22,047 nucleotides of DNA from positions 1-22,047 of the forward strand of contig DIYV01000083.1 of assembly GCA_002429165.1 (NCBI GenBank), read 5' to 3'. Made by a program: the position numbers and the translations under genes. The notes beneath the pieces were generated by a model. It was not told the DNA's origin. It worked only from the letters and a program-made list of their open reading frames with translations, and made no database searches. Positions 13,876 to 20,761 of this stretch are shown here, in pieces. Numbering within the stretch: the stretch's first letter is position 1; every line of letters starts with the position of its first letter. Origin of the DNA: Gallionella sp. UBA6045 (lineage in GTDB: Bacteria > Pseudomonadota > Gammaproteobacteria > Burkholderiales > Gallionellaceae).

Positions 13876-15465
13876 CTATTTCTTTCCTTGCTTGCGCTCG
13901 CGGTTCAACTTAGGCGCATTCATGTCTGCCGCACTGCTTAGTTGCATCATGGTCTGGGGCCCGACAACGCCGTCGGGAACAAGTCCTTGCGCGAGTTGAA
14001 ACTGTTTGACTTGAAGCATCATGGCTTCATCGAAAACCAGATCCTTGCTGGTTTCTGCCGCCTTGCCATCAAGCTGCGCGAGTTGCTTCGCCAGCCATTT
14101 CACATCCGCCCCGCGATTGCCCAGCCGCAGCGGTATGCTTGCCACCGGCGGTATGCGCCACAGCAGGGTATAGTCCCCGGACCATTGCTGTGCAAGCGCA
14201 GCCAGGGCAACGGTTTTGGTTTCGGTGCCAACAGCAAAGGTGGCGGAGCTATCGTCGAGTTTGGTCAACGCTGCATAAAACTTCTGGCCCTGCTGGTCTT
14301 GCATCAACAGGACTGCGGGCAGATTCAATTGACGCAGTTCATCCAGTCCGCCGAGCGTGGTCATGCAACGTAATCCGATAGTTTCAGCCTGACTGCACGC
14401 GTCACCGTCCCCCAAATTATTAGCGCCCCATGTCTGGAATAGCGCGGTGTATGCCATCTTCCGGCTGAGCGAGAGCGGATAGGTTGACGGCCAAACCAGC
14501 ACATTCGGCAAAGCCGCTACCGGTTTGGCAGCCGCTGATTTAACTTCAGCTTTCGTCTGTGATGGTTTTTGCGGAACCAGCTGGTACAGCGCCGCCGCCA
14601 GCACGACCAGCAGCAAACCTGCCAGCGCAGGTCGCACCATCCGGGGTTGCGCCGCAGGATTGTGGAATACTTCTTTTGCTGCTTGTTTGAGCGTTGCGCG
14701 ATCTACCTTCTCCTTGCTTTGCGCATAAGTGCCCAGCAGTGCGCGGTCGCACAGCACGTTGATGATCCGGGGTATGCCTCCGCTCAAGCGGTACAAACTC
14801 CCCATCAGTGCTAGCGGGAACAATTGTCGTTGCGCGCCTGAAACGCCGAGCCTGTGCTGCACATAGGCGGCGATCTCCTGCTTGTCCAGCGGCCCCAGGT
14901 GATAGCGCGCGATGATGCGTTGCGCGAGCTGTCGCAGTTCCGGTTTCGCCAGCATCGCCGCCAGTTCGGGCTGGCCCAGCAGGATGATCTGCAAAAGTTT
15001 GCGCTGGTTGGTTTCCAGATTGGTGAGCAGCCGCAATTGCTCCAGCACGTCGGTGGAAAGATTCTGCGCCTCGTCGATAATCAGCACGGTATGCCTGCCT
15101 TTGGCATGCGCGTCGAGCAGATAGGCATTGATGCAATCGATGTATACCTTGACAGTTTTATTGCCGGGTGGACAAGCAATACCGAACTCGGCGCAGATGG
15201 TCGAAAGCAATTCCTCTACCGTCAGCTTGGGATTGAAGATGTAGGCCACATCGCAGGATTCCGGGATCTGCTCGAGCAGGCAACGGCACACCGTGGTCTT
15301 GCCCGCACCCACTTCTCCCGTGAGCAGCACGAACCCGCCGCCGGCATTCACGCCATACAGCAGATGCGCGAGTGCCTCCTGATGGCGCCGGCTCATGTAG
15401 AGATAGCGAGGATCAGGTGCGATGGAAAACGGCTCTTCGGCGAGGTTAAAGTAACTCAGGTACAT
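13876..15465 (-). CDS. gspA: GspA/ExeA-like AAA ATPase with peptidoglycan-binding domain
   Basis: A 529-residue protein with three parts. The cytoplasmic AAA ATPase has Walker A GEVGAGKT (50-57) and Walker B LIIDEAQ (128-134), with the family start MYLSYFNLAEEPFSIAPDPRY. One transmembrane segment lies at about 279-297. The periplasmic part has a C39-like region (WPSTYPLSLSRKMAYTALFQTWG) and a C-terminal peptidoglycan-binding domain (GADVKWLAKQLAQLDG... PDGVVGPQTMMQLS). GspA uses ATP to drive rearrangement of peptidoglycan contacts during secretin assembly for type II secretion or a related pilus system. No other secretion genes are in view. Confidence 0.92.
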   Translation of the reverse strand: MYLSYFNLAEEPFSIAPDPRYLYMSRRHQEALAHLLYGVNAGGGFVLLTGEVGAGKTTVCRCLLEQIPESCDVAYIFNPKLTVEELLSTICAEFGIACPPGNKTVKVYIDCINAYLLDAHAKGRHTVLIIDEAQNLSTDVLEQLRLLTNLETNQRKLLQIILLGQPELAAMLAKPELRQLAQRIIARYHLGPLDKQEIAAYVQHRLGVSGAQRQLFPLALMGSLYRLSGGIPRIINVLCDRALLGTYAQSKEKVDRATLKQAAKEVFHNPAAQPRMVRPALAGLLLVVLAAALYQLVPQKPSQTKAEVKSAAAKPVAALPNVLVWPSTYPLSLSRKMAYTALFQTWGANNLGDGDACSQAETIGLRCMTTLGGLDELRQLNLPAVLLMQDQQGQKFYAALTKLDDSSATFAVGTETKTVALAALAQQWSGDYTLLWRIPPVASIPLRLGNRGADVKWLAKQLAQLDGKAAETSKDLVFDEAMMLQVKQFQLAQGLVPDGVVGPQTMMQLSSAADMNAPKLNRERKQGKK

Positions 15466-15494
15466 GGATTGTCCGAGAATGGGATAGTTGCGCC

Positions 15495-15500
15495 ATTATA
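15495..15500 (-). promoter_or_regulatory. -10 element of the gspAB promoter
   Basis: TATAAT on the minus strand, 30 bases before the gspA start, within TGTATATAATGG. No good -35 box is found at 16-18 bases, so an activator may be needed or the call may be wrong. Confidence 0.4.
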
Positions 15501-15752
15501 TACATGGCGATATGTCCAGTGCATTTCACCGGGTCCATCAACGTCTGATGCTGCTCCAGGGAGTTGTCGTCCAAAGCCAGCCTTCAAGGTTTTGGCACGC
15601 ATGATCGGAACAACGATTACAAGCACAAAATCATCATTCCTAGCTCGCTTACCGCAAGGATAACCAAAGCAGGACGCCCCTGTTGTTGAAATAGCCCGCT
15701 AAGTCACCTACTTCCTACCACTTAGTTCATCTTGTGGCACACACGCTAGGGC

Positions 15753-15932
15753 ATGACGGCTCATTACTCAGTGGTACAGATTGATGAGCTTGTGGAGGCG
15801 TTAAACCGCATCACAGATGAACGCAGTCTGGTGAATCGTAGCCTTGCCGTGATTCGGCGGGAACAGGATGGTGAGAAGAGTCACCAAAAATTCCCCATCG
15901 CAAAAGAAAAAGGAGTTAGCCTTTTAGCCTAA
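15753..15932 (+). CDS. possible small protein, 59 residues
   Basis: An open frame beginning MTAHYSVVQIDELVEALNRI with a helical, charged middle part (RSLVNRSLAVIRREQDGEK). It is not recognised. There is no good ribosome binding site, and its last codons run through the hairpin that acts as the tRNA terminator on the other strand. It may be a chance open frame in the roughly 480-base gap between gspA and the tRNA fragment; nothing else was seen there apart from the gspA -10 element and the terminator. Confidence 0.2.
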   Translation: MTAHYSVVQIDELVEALNRITDERSLVNRSLAVIRREQDGEKSHQKFPIAKEKGVSLLA

Positions 15933-15938
15933 CTCCTT
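15900..15938 (-). terminator. terminator of the former tRNA-Arg gene
   Basis: On the minus strand, a 10-bp stem AAGGAGTTAG/CTAACTCCTT with a 9-base loop is followed by TTTTTCTTTT. It starts 8 bases beyond the CCA end of the tRNA fragment, the usual place for a tRNA terminator. Confidence 0.8.
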
Positions 15939-15945
15939 GAATTGT

Positions 15946-15990
15946 TGGTGCGCCCGGTGCGATTCGAACGCCCGACCCCTTGGTTCGTAG
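15946..15990 (-). other. 3' part of a tRNA-Arg gene: attachment-site remnant and island edge
   Basis: On the minus strand the sequence runs from an anticodon loop CTACGAA (anticodon ACG) through CCAAG, the T-loop TTCGAAT and the 3' acceptor strand CGGGCGC to an encoded ACCA. Upstream of the loop the expected CTTGG half-stem, D-arm and 5' acceptor strand are absent, so this is not a working tRNA. The break at the anticodon loop is a typical crossover point for tyrosine integrases, which leave such a 3' copy at the far end of an inserted element. The T-stem has one mismatch (G50-A64). The element should extend to higher coordinates, with the intact tRNA beyond the window. Confidence 0.75.
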
Positions 15991-16122
15991 GGGCTTGTTG
16001 TAACTAACTGTATTTATTGATAAACAGCAACTTACAACGCTTGCCATTTTTACGTATCAACTGTACCAAATCTCACTCATTCCTTGCCCAACTTTAGCAA
16101 GTCACAAAAAAAGACGACAGGT

Positions 16123-16566
16123 TCAATTTTGTAATTGCGTGTGTTGTTTATCCACTGACACCCGCTTGACGGCTGGTTTAGATGCTGCGCGCTTAACTAC
16201 TGGTTTAGCCGTTGCATGCTTTGCTGCCGCTCGTTTAGCAACTGGCCTAGCCGCTACACGCTTGGCTGCTGGCTTCATTGCAGCATTCAATGCCGTTGCG
16301 ACTGCGTCTGGAGCACGTTTGATGACATTCAGAAACGCCAATGCAGCTCCATGTGGTGAACGATCACCACGCTCCCAGTGACGCAACGTTGCAACAGAAA
16401 AACCAAAACGCCCGGCAAACTGTTCCTGCGTAACCCCCATGCGGCGACGCAACGCGGAAACATCCACATCTTCTGGCGTGTAAGATTTTACGGCGATCTT
16501 CGCACCCTTACCGTGGGCGATAGCCTCATTCAATCCACGCGCGATACTGTCAAAAGCTTTTCCCAT
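16123..16566 (-). CDS. higA: HigA/NadS-type XRE antitoxin with a histone-H1-like C-terminal tail
   Basis: A 147-residue protein. Residues 1-95 look like a standard antitoxin of this type: MGKAFDSIARGLNEAIAHGKG, then an XRE helix-turn-helix with RRRMGVTQEQFAGRFGFSVATLRHWERGDRSP (40-71). Family members normally end near here. This one continues for about 50 residues with a Lys/Arg-Pro-Ala/Val-rich repeat: KPAAKRVAA (98-106), RPVAKRAAA (107-115), KPVVKRAAS (121-129), KPAVKRVSV (130-138). The tail resembles histone H1-like and AlgP-type DNA-binding tails and should be disordered and strongly basic. The gene starts 3 bases after the toxin stop (toxin-first, HigBA order). It would neutralise the toxin and repress the shared promoter. 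Confidence 0.85.
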   Translation of the reverse strand: MGKAFDSIARGLNEAIAHGKGAKIAVKSYTPEDVDVSALRRRMGVTQEQFAGRFGFSVATLRHWERGDRSPHGAALAFLNVIKRAPDAVATALNAAMKPAAKRVAARPVAKRAAAKHATAKPVVKRAASKPAVKRVSVDKQHTQLQN

Positions 16567-16569
16567 TTT

Positions 16570-16905
16570 TTACCTCTCAATCCATGTAGCAACCAAAATA
16601 TCCACCAACTTCGCCATCCCATTACGGTCGGCCTTGCTCAAGTTAGCCTGTTCGTTCTTGGCAAATAACGTTATCAAATAAAGCGGCATCGCTTCGCTGT
16701 GATAGTAGTAGATCACCCGGACACCGCCACTCTTGCCGCGCCCACCCCGACCCCAGCGTAATTTTCGAATCCCGCCCGTACCTTCGATTAGATCGCCAGA
16801 TTTCGGATGTACTGCCAAGTAACTCACAATGTCCTGCCGTTCCTCTGCAGTCAGCAATTTCTCCGCTTGGCGGATGTACTCCGGCACTTCGGCGATTGTG
16901 ATCAT
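16570..16905 (-). CDS. higB: RelE/HigB-family toxin
   Basis: A 111-residue toxin of the RelE/HigB superfamily, recognised by GTGGIRKLRWGRGGRGKSGGVRVIYYYH (43-70) and LYLITLFAKNEQANLSKADRN near the C-terminus. Such proteins are ribosome-dependent mRNA nucleases or relatives, and the antitoxin immediately downstream supports the pairing. The length is typical. The start at 16905 lies only about 7 bases from a -10-like TAGAAT, so the mRNA may be leaderless or nearly so. It lies in the likely island region to the right of the tRNA fragment. Confidence 0.88.
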   Translation of the reverse strand: MITIAEVPEYIRQAEKLLTAEERQDIVSYLAVHPKSGDLIEGTGGIRKLRWGRGGRGKSGGVRVIYYYHSEAMPLYLITLFAKNEQANLSKADRNGMAKLVDILVATWIER

Positions 16906-16911
16906 GTAGGC

Positions 16912-16940
16912 ATTCTAATCCATTGGATTAGTTTTGAAAA
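16912..16940 (-). promoter_or_regulatory. higBA promoter with palindromic operator
   Basis: On the minus strand, TTTTCA (16940-16935) and TAGAAT (16917-16912) are 17 bases apart. Between and overlapping them is a palindrome with arms CTAATCC and GGATTAG around three bases (16915-16931). This is a likely binding site for the HigA repressor and would block RNA polymerase. Confidence 0.6.
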
Positions 16941-16966
16941 GATTATTTGTTCAGCCAAGTTTTGCA

Positions 16967-17776
16967 TTATCCAGCTAATATCGTATTAACTTGGGCTTCC
17001 ATGCTAATCCCGTTGTCATCAATATAAACAAAGCGGAATAGGCATTTCCCGGCGCTTTTCGCGGCCCACAACTCGCCCACCTGGCGCTTCTCGATCTCAT
17101 GGGGTATCTTGGCGTTGACCAAATGAGGCAGAAGAGTTTCACTCAAGAATATCGCATCACAGTGATAAGGAGTTGTCTTATTACCAGTCCAACGCAATGT
17201 TTGGGGTGGATCGTCATTTGGATGCAGATGCTGCCAAGCATTAATCAAACCTAATTCACTTTGCAGTCTATCCAAAATCTTGATCTCACCATCAGTATTC
17301 TTTAACTTCTCTGTTGGATTCATGATCGCAGCCGTCGTGAGATTGAAGTCTCCTGCGAGAATCATTGGTGTATTGCCCCACCTTTTCGTAATTTCATCAA
17401 TAATTAAGTTAACGTGCCGTTCATAAGGAATTTTTGTTGACGGAGCATGAATACTGAAGACCATCGTAGACTGTTCAATACCGCCAATCTTTAAATCAGC
17501 AATTCTAGCCCCTACAACCCAACCATCATATTCAGGTAATGATATTGGTTCGAGCTGATAATTTTTCGAAAGAATTGCACTTCCCCATTTTCGTTCAGGT
17601 ACAGGAAACCAGACATGGTCTTTAAACTGAGCTAAGTCATCTTCCAATAGGTATTCGTTTAGGCTGAACGACTCCTGAGCGAAAACAATGTCAGGAGTAA
17701 ATTCCTGGATAATTTGTTGCCAAGAATTTGTACCCTTGTCTCCACCGAAGTGGAGGTTGTATGAAACAATGTTCAT
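16967..17776 (-). CDS. endonuclease/exonuclease/phosphatase-family protein with altered C-terminus
   Basis: A 269-residue protein of the EEP fold (DNase I, exonuclease III, phosphodiesterases). Visible active-site motifs are SYNL with Asn7, FAQES with Glu35, LAGDFN with Asp143 and Asn145, and YHCDAIF with Asp207. The last family motif, Ser-Asp-His, should follow within about 30 residues but is absent. Instead the sequence continues HEIEKRQVGELWAAKSAGKCLFRFVYIDDNG, which looks more like the core of a HigB/Gp49-type toxin than an EEP end. The protein may thus be inactive or a fusion product. Codon use is more AT-rich than in the cus or gsp genes. The start at 17776 has AAGGGA in front. There is no signal peptide, so it should act in the cytoplasm. 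Confidence 0.8.
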   Translation of the reverse strand: MNIVSYNLHFGGDKGTNSWQQIIQEFTPDIVFAQESFSLNEYLLEDDLAQFKDHVWFPVPERKWGSAILSKNYQLEPISLPEYDGWVVGARIADLKIGGIEQSTMVFSIHAPSTKIPYERHVNLIIDEITKRWGNTPMILAGDFNLTTAAIMNPTEKLKNTDGEIKILDRLQSELGLINAWQHLHPNDDPPQTLRWTGNKTTPYHCDAIFLSETLLPHLVNAKIPHEIEKRQVGELWAAKSAGKCLFRFVYIDDNGISMEAQVNTILAG

Positions 17777-17814
17777 TGGCAGTCCCTTTATCAGGAATTA
17801 CTATCTCTCTGTGA

Positions 17815-17937
17815 CGTATCGACCGTACCGCCTACGACTATGATGATCATCATCATGATACCGCCGATACTGCTAGTGGTGATGGCGGTGATGGCGGTGA
17901 TGGCGGTGATGATGATGGTGATGGTGGTGATGAATGA
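17815..17937 (+). repeat. low-complexity Asp/Gly/His-coding tract with 9-bp repeats
   Basis: Three perfect tandem copies of GGTGATGGC occupy 17878-17904, flanked by degenerate GGTGAT and GATGAT units and preceded by GATGATCATCATCATGAT. In the frame 17815-17937 this reads as DYDDHHHDTADTASGDGG followed by further Gly-Asp repeats to a stop, a calcium- or metal-binding-like composition. That frame has a stop just upstream and no start codon, so it may be the tail of a lost gene. Its length could change by slippage. Confidence 0.55.
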
Positions 17938-17959
17938 AGACTAGAAGAGGCCACAATCT

Positions 17960-19291
17960 TCAAAGTAACTTTAGCAAAACTTCACGAATTCTTGGCGCGA
18001 TAATCAGTTGTCGCTGGCACTCTGCCTTGATGGTGTCCATAACGAGAGCCAGATGATCGCGTTCAGCACCGTCGTGTAATGCTTCCCGCATTACCTCGTC
18101 TATGACTTTAAGGACAAGGTTGGACATCCTCTCCAGTTCCTTGCTGACAAGCAGCAACTTAAGATTGCACTTGGATGCGAAGTTGGCCCACTCGAATGGG
18201 CTTAAGCCATCAGCAGAGAATGCATCGCCAATGGCCATAGCGTATGTTTTATCAATTTTTTCGCTTCGGAATGCGATACCGCAGACAAGATCGTATGCTG
18301 GCGACAAGAGCAGGCCGGCCCCAGTTGAAAAGAACGATAGGTTCTTGGCGTGCGCATCCGTGTTGCCGATGAGTATCTGAAAGATTGTCCAGCGTAGTAG
18401 CCGTAGGCGTTGATCGGTAGGCGTTGGCGTTGCTTGATCAATAAGGTCGAAAAGTTTCGGCAAGCTGGCACCGTCGCGGATGTGTTGGACATCCGGGTTA
18501 TTCCCATAGGGACGCTCGTACTTGTAGCTTACCGACAAGCCGAGTGCCTGGCAGCCGTCGATTATATGTAGGCGTTCGACGCCATGGTCACTGAGTTTAC
18601 GGTCGAACCGCTTGATAACCAGTACGGGTTCTGGCACGTGTAGTAGCTCGACTTGAGCGGCAGGAAGTTTGATATGTGCCGCCAGGCGCATGCAGAAGAA
18701 TTCGTTGGAGGTCATACCTCGCATCGGATCGGCTACTGGTTCGGGCTTGAGGATGTAGGTTGAGGCATAGTTAGGACCTTCGACGAGGAACCAGTCTCCA
18801 TTCTCGCGGTAGGCGGCAATCTTGTCCTGGAACCCTGCAATCGAAAGTCGAACTTTTCCATCCCATACGCTGAATGGCCGATGAGGACGATGACGGATAC
18901 GTTCCGAAATCTCACTGATAGGCAACGGGCGAAGCTGCTCTTGATCGGTCAAGTTGGGCTGTTCTGTTCTGATGCTGATTGCGCCAGCAGTTTCGCGACC
19001 CACAGCTATCAGCATTGCTGCCAGGTTTGATTTGGAGACCTGATGCGCTGCCGCAGCATCATCCAATGCCTGACCTTCAGGGAGCAGGTTCTCGAAGAAC
19101 CGACGAACGGCTGCACTATGGGTTTCCGCCGATTCCGTAACGAACGGTGGCAAAGGAATTTGTGGGCACAGTGCAAACCGATCCTCTCGGTTCAACCACT
19201 CATCTGCGTAGATAAACGAGAATCGATTGAGTTGAGGATCATGAGTGAGCATGCCGACAAGCCGCCCGTTAATTAGGACGTCGATGTTCAT
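17960..19291 (-). CDS. hipA: HipA-family serine/threonine kinase toxin
   Basis: A 443-residue HipA protein with the N-terminal HipA subdomain (INGRLVGMLTHDPQLNRFSFIYADEWL) and kinase core. Ser150 in LSIAGFQDKIA is equivalent to the autophosphorylated Ser150 loop of E. coli HipA. IKRFDR is at 226-231, the catalytic loop GNTDAHAKN at 309-317 (Asp312, Asn317), and SPAYDLV with the magnesium-binding Asp334. HipA kinases phosphorylate translation factors such as glutamyl-tRNA synthetase and can cause dormancy. The length matches the family and all catalytic residues are present. The gene overlaps hipB by ATGA, giving the standard antitoxin-first hipBA order. Confidence 0.93.
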   Translation of the reverse strand: MNIDVLINGRLVGMLTHDPQLNRFSFIYADEWLNREDRFALCPQIPLPPFVTESAETHSAAVRRFFENLLPEGQALDDAAAAHQVSKSNLAAMLIAVGRETAGAISIRTEQPNLTDQEQLRPLPISEISERIRHRPHRPFSVWDGKVRLSIAGFQDKIAAYRENGDWFLVEGPNYASTYILKPEPVADPMRGMTSNEFFCMRLAAHIKLPAAQVELLHVPEPVLVIKRFDRKLSDHGVERLHIIDGCQALGLSVSYKYERPYGNNPDVQHIRDGASLPKLFDLIDQATPTPTDQRLRLLRWTIFQILIGNTDAHAKNLSFFSTGAGLLLSPAYDLVCGIAFRSEKIDKTYAMAIGDAFSADGLSPFEWANFASKCNLKLLLVSKELERMSNLVLKVIDEVMREALHDGAERDHLALVMDTIKAECQRQLIIAPRIREVLLKLL

Positions 19292-19578
19292 CTGACGATA
19301 TTCATCAACCTCATCCTGGTTTGCTCACGCGCACCCGCCGGCACCATGAACAGGGCAACCCCAAGCCCAGCTGCAATCTCAAGCGCGAGGCCAAGCCCAA
19401 CGGAAGGTTTACCAAGCTCAAGATCGGACAGCGTTTGCTTGGCCACGCCCAAGGTCAAGGCGGCATCTGCAAGAGTTAGTCTTGCTTGGGTGCGTGCCGC
19501 ACGCACGGCAATACCAAGCTGCTTTGCGCTACGCAACTCCAATTCTGTTGGAAACGGTTTTGGGGTGACAGTTCTCAT
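19288..19578 (-). CDS. hipB: HipB-family antitoxin and repressor
   Basis: A 96-residue XRE-type DNA-binding protein with helix-turn-helix ARLTLADAALTLGVAKQTLSDLELGKPSVGLGLALEIAAGLGVALFMVP (about 32-80), the classic HipB form. It binds HipA and represses the operon from palindromic operators upstream. The ATG at 19578 follows AGGA with 7-base spacing. That ribosome binding site is part of operator O1 (19585-19600), so a bound dimer covers both the transcription and translation start region. Confidence 0.92.
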   Translation of the reverse strand: MRTVTPKPFPTELELRSAKQLGIAVRAARTQARLTLADAALTLGVAKQTLSDLELGKPSVGLGLALEIAAGLGVALFMVPAGAREQTRMRLMNIVR

Positions 19579-19584
19579 GATTAA

Positions 19585-19700
19585 TCCTATCTTAGTAGGA
19601 ATATAGTAACTACAGACTAGAATGTCAACTTAAATCCTACTAAAGTAGGTTTATTACTAAATCCTTATACTTTTCATATTATAAGCCTACCAAGACAGGA
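19585..19700 (-). promoter_or_regulatory. hipBA promoter with three regularly spaced operators
   Basis: Three related 16-bp palindromes start at 19585, 19635 and 19685: TCCTATCTTAGTAGGA, TCCTACTAAAGTAGGT and GCCTACCAAGACAGGA, exactly 50 bp apart. On the minus strand a near-perfect promoter, TTGACA (19628-19623), 17 bases, TATATT (19605-19600), lies between the first two, and O1 begins at the last base of the -10 box. This is the arrangement expected for HipB autoregulation with cooperative or looped binding. Confidence 0.8.
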
Positions 19701-20082
19701 TTAATGGCAATTTAGTAGTACTTAAGTGGTATCTAACCTTAAACCCAATAGCATTCTTGATGGGTATTGCTGCTTGGTAAGCCAAACCACTAATGTACAG
19801 AAAGCTAAGGAAATCTGCAGATCTAAGAAGTCAGTCAAGTCCCTTGTATGAGAGAAGTCAAGCTAATCAAATGAATATTAGATTAGATACGACTATGTAG
19901 TACTCACAGTCCGTCATACTTAACTACCTATTTTCAAATGCTAATGGCAGGGTTCCTATAACTAGCGCTCGCCGTTGAAAATTCCTAAATGTCCAAACTG
20001 TCCAATAATTACGTTTGTAAGACATTATCGATATCATATAGTGTCGCTCATCGTAAACAGCATTATCAACTGGACACCCAAT
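19701..20082. other. AT-rich intergenic stretch without a recognised feature
   Basis: About 380 bases of AT-rich sequence between the hipBA operators and a small truncated open frame. No convincing gene, RNA or repeat was seen on either strand. Confidence 0.5.
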
Positions 20083-20208
20083 ATGGCTAACAAAAAGCTT
20101 GATACAAAACTTGATCCAAAGCTTATCAAGCATTTTATGGATAAGGCCAGTCTCAAAACAAAGGATATGGTTTCAGTGCTAGGTCATAACTGTAAATCAG
20201 CGCGCTAA
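20083..20208 (+). pseudogene. start of an unknown gene, cut by the 146-bp repeat
   Basis: An open frame starting MANKKLDTKLDPKLIKHFMD and continuing to VLGHN, after which the last few codons come from the inserted repeat (copy 2 starts at 20192). No strong ribosome binding site is seen, and a longer in-frame start at 19975 exists. The lysine-rich, helical beginning looks like a genuine N-terminus, but the family is unknown. The rest of the gene is not found on the other side of the repeat. Confidence 0.35.
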
Positions 20209-20337
20209 TTTTTCCATTTCACGTCAATTTCAGCGCGCTGTAAAAACTGATGGAATGCTTATGTAATAAGGCGTTCCAGCAATTTTTTGCTGGAATAATA
20301 CGCGCTGTTTCATGGCAAATGCAAGACGCTGATTCAC
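20192..20337 (-). repeat. 146-bp palindromic repeat element, copy 2 (inverted)
   Basis: Reverse-oriented copy of the element at 12864-13009, same length, about 90 percent identical. The hairpin TTCCAGCAA/TTGCTGGAA is kept although its loop has changed. The outer end GTGAATCAGCG joins an IS30-family transposase gene directly after codons for Ser-Met-Arg; the inner end joins the truncated frame at 20083-20191. The two copies bracket about 7.5 kb as an inverted pair. Confidence 0.75.
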
Positions 20338-20583
20338 ACGCATGGACTTCATCGCTGGCGATCCCTCTTGATATCTCCTCTCGTTCAGAAAGCGAAAGCG
20401 CAATACTCGAGCGGGTTCGTTTTGAAGGGCGTACTCCGCCCGTCTCATATAAAATTGGCGAAATGGAGGAGTGGTTTCTGTCAAAAAATCGGGCGATTTC
20501 ATTTAATGATTCTCCCTTTTGCCACCGATCCCACATCATCGTCTTTTGTTCTTCAGAGTAATAGATCCGAGTTCTTTGTTTCA
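20338..20583 (-). pseudogene. IS30-family transposase, N-terminal fragment
   Basis: The first 80 or so codons of an IS30 transposase: MKQRTRIYYSEEQKTMMWDRW, then the helix-turn-helix KGESLNEIARFFDRNHSSISPIL and the second part RTRSSIALSLSEREEISRGIASDE. One extra base after ASDE shifts the frame, beyond which Ser-Met-Arg is still readable before the repeat begins. The DDE catalytic domain is absent, so the gene is dead. Confidence 0.8.
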
Positions 20584-20644
20584 TTATCAACACCTCCTCT
20601 TAAATATTTTAAGATAAAGTGTTGCATCGATCCGTTGAGACCGC
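20338..20644 (-). mobile_element. IS30-family insertion sequence, 5' fragment
   Basis: Left end and start of an IS30-family element on the minus strand. The end region reads GGTCTCAACGGATCGATGCA and continues into a leader with AGGAGG before the transposase ATG at 20583. This matches the terminal-repeat style of the family. Everything after the first 80 or so codons is missing, where the 146-bp repeat is inserted. Confidence 0.75.
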
Positions 20645-20761
20645 CGGTGAATTTCAGACGTTCGAAGGTAAGATGATCGAAGGAGTGCACCAGCACAAAC
20701 AAAACATGTCTGGACGAAACTGTCATTGTGAATAAAAGTTAGGGCAATAGGAGAACACCTG

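Noticed and set aside
17878..17934. CRISPR-like or direct-repeat array at the GGTGATGGC units
   Set aside because: The units are 9 bp with no spacers; it is a simple tandem repeat.
12864..20337. Composite transposon bounded by the two 146-bp repeats
   Set aside because: The bracketed segment crosses from core gspAB through the tRNA-Arg scar into the island, and no transposase linked to the repeats or target duplication was seen. Independent insertions explain it better.
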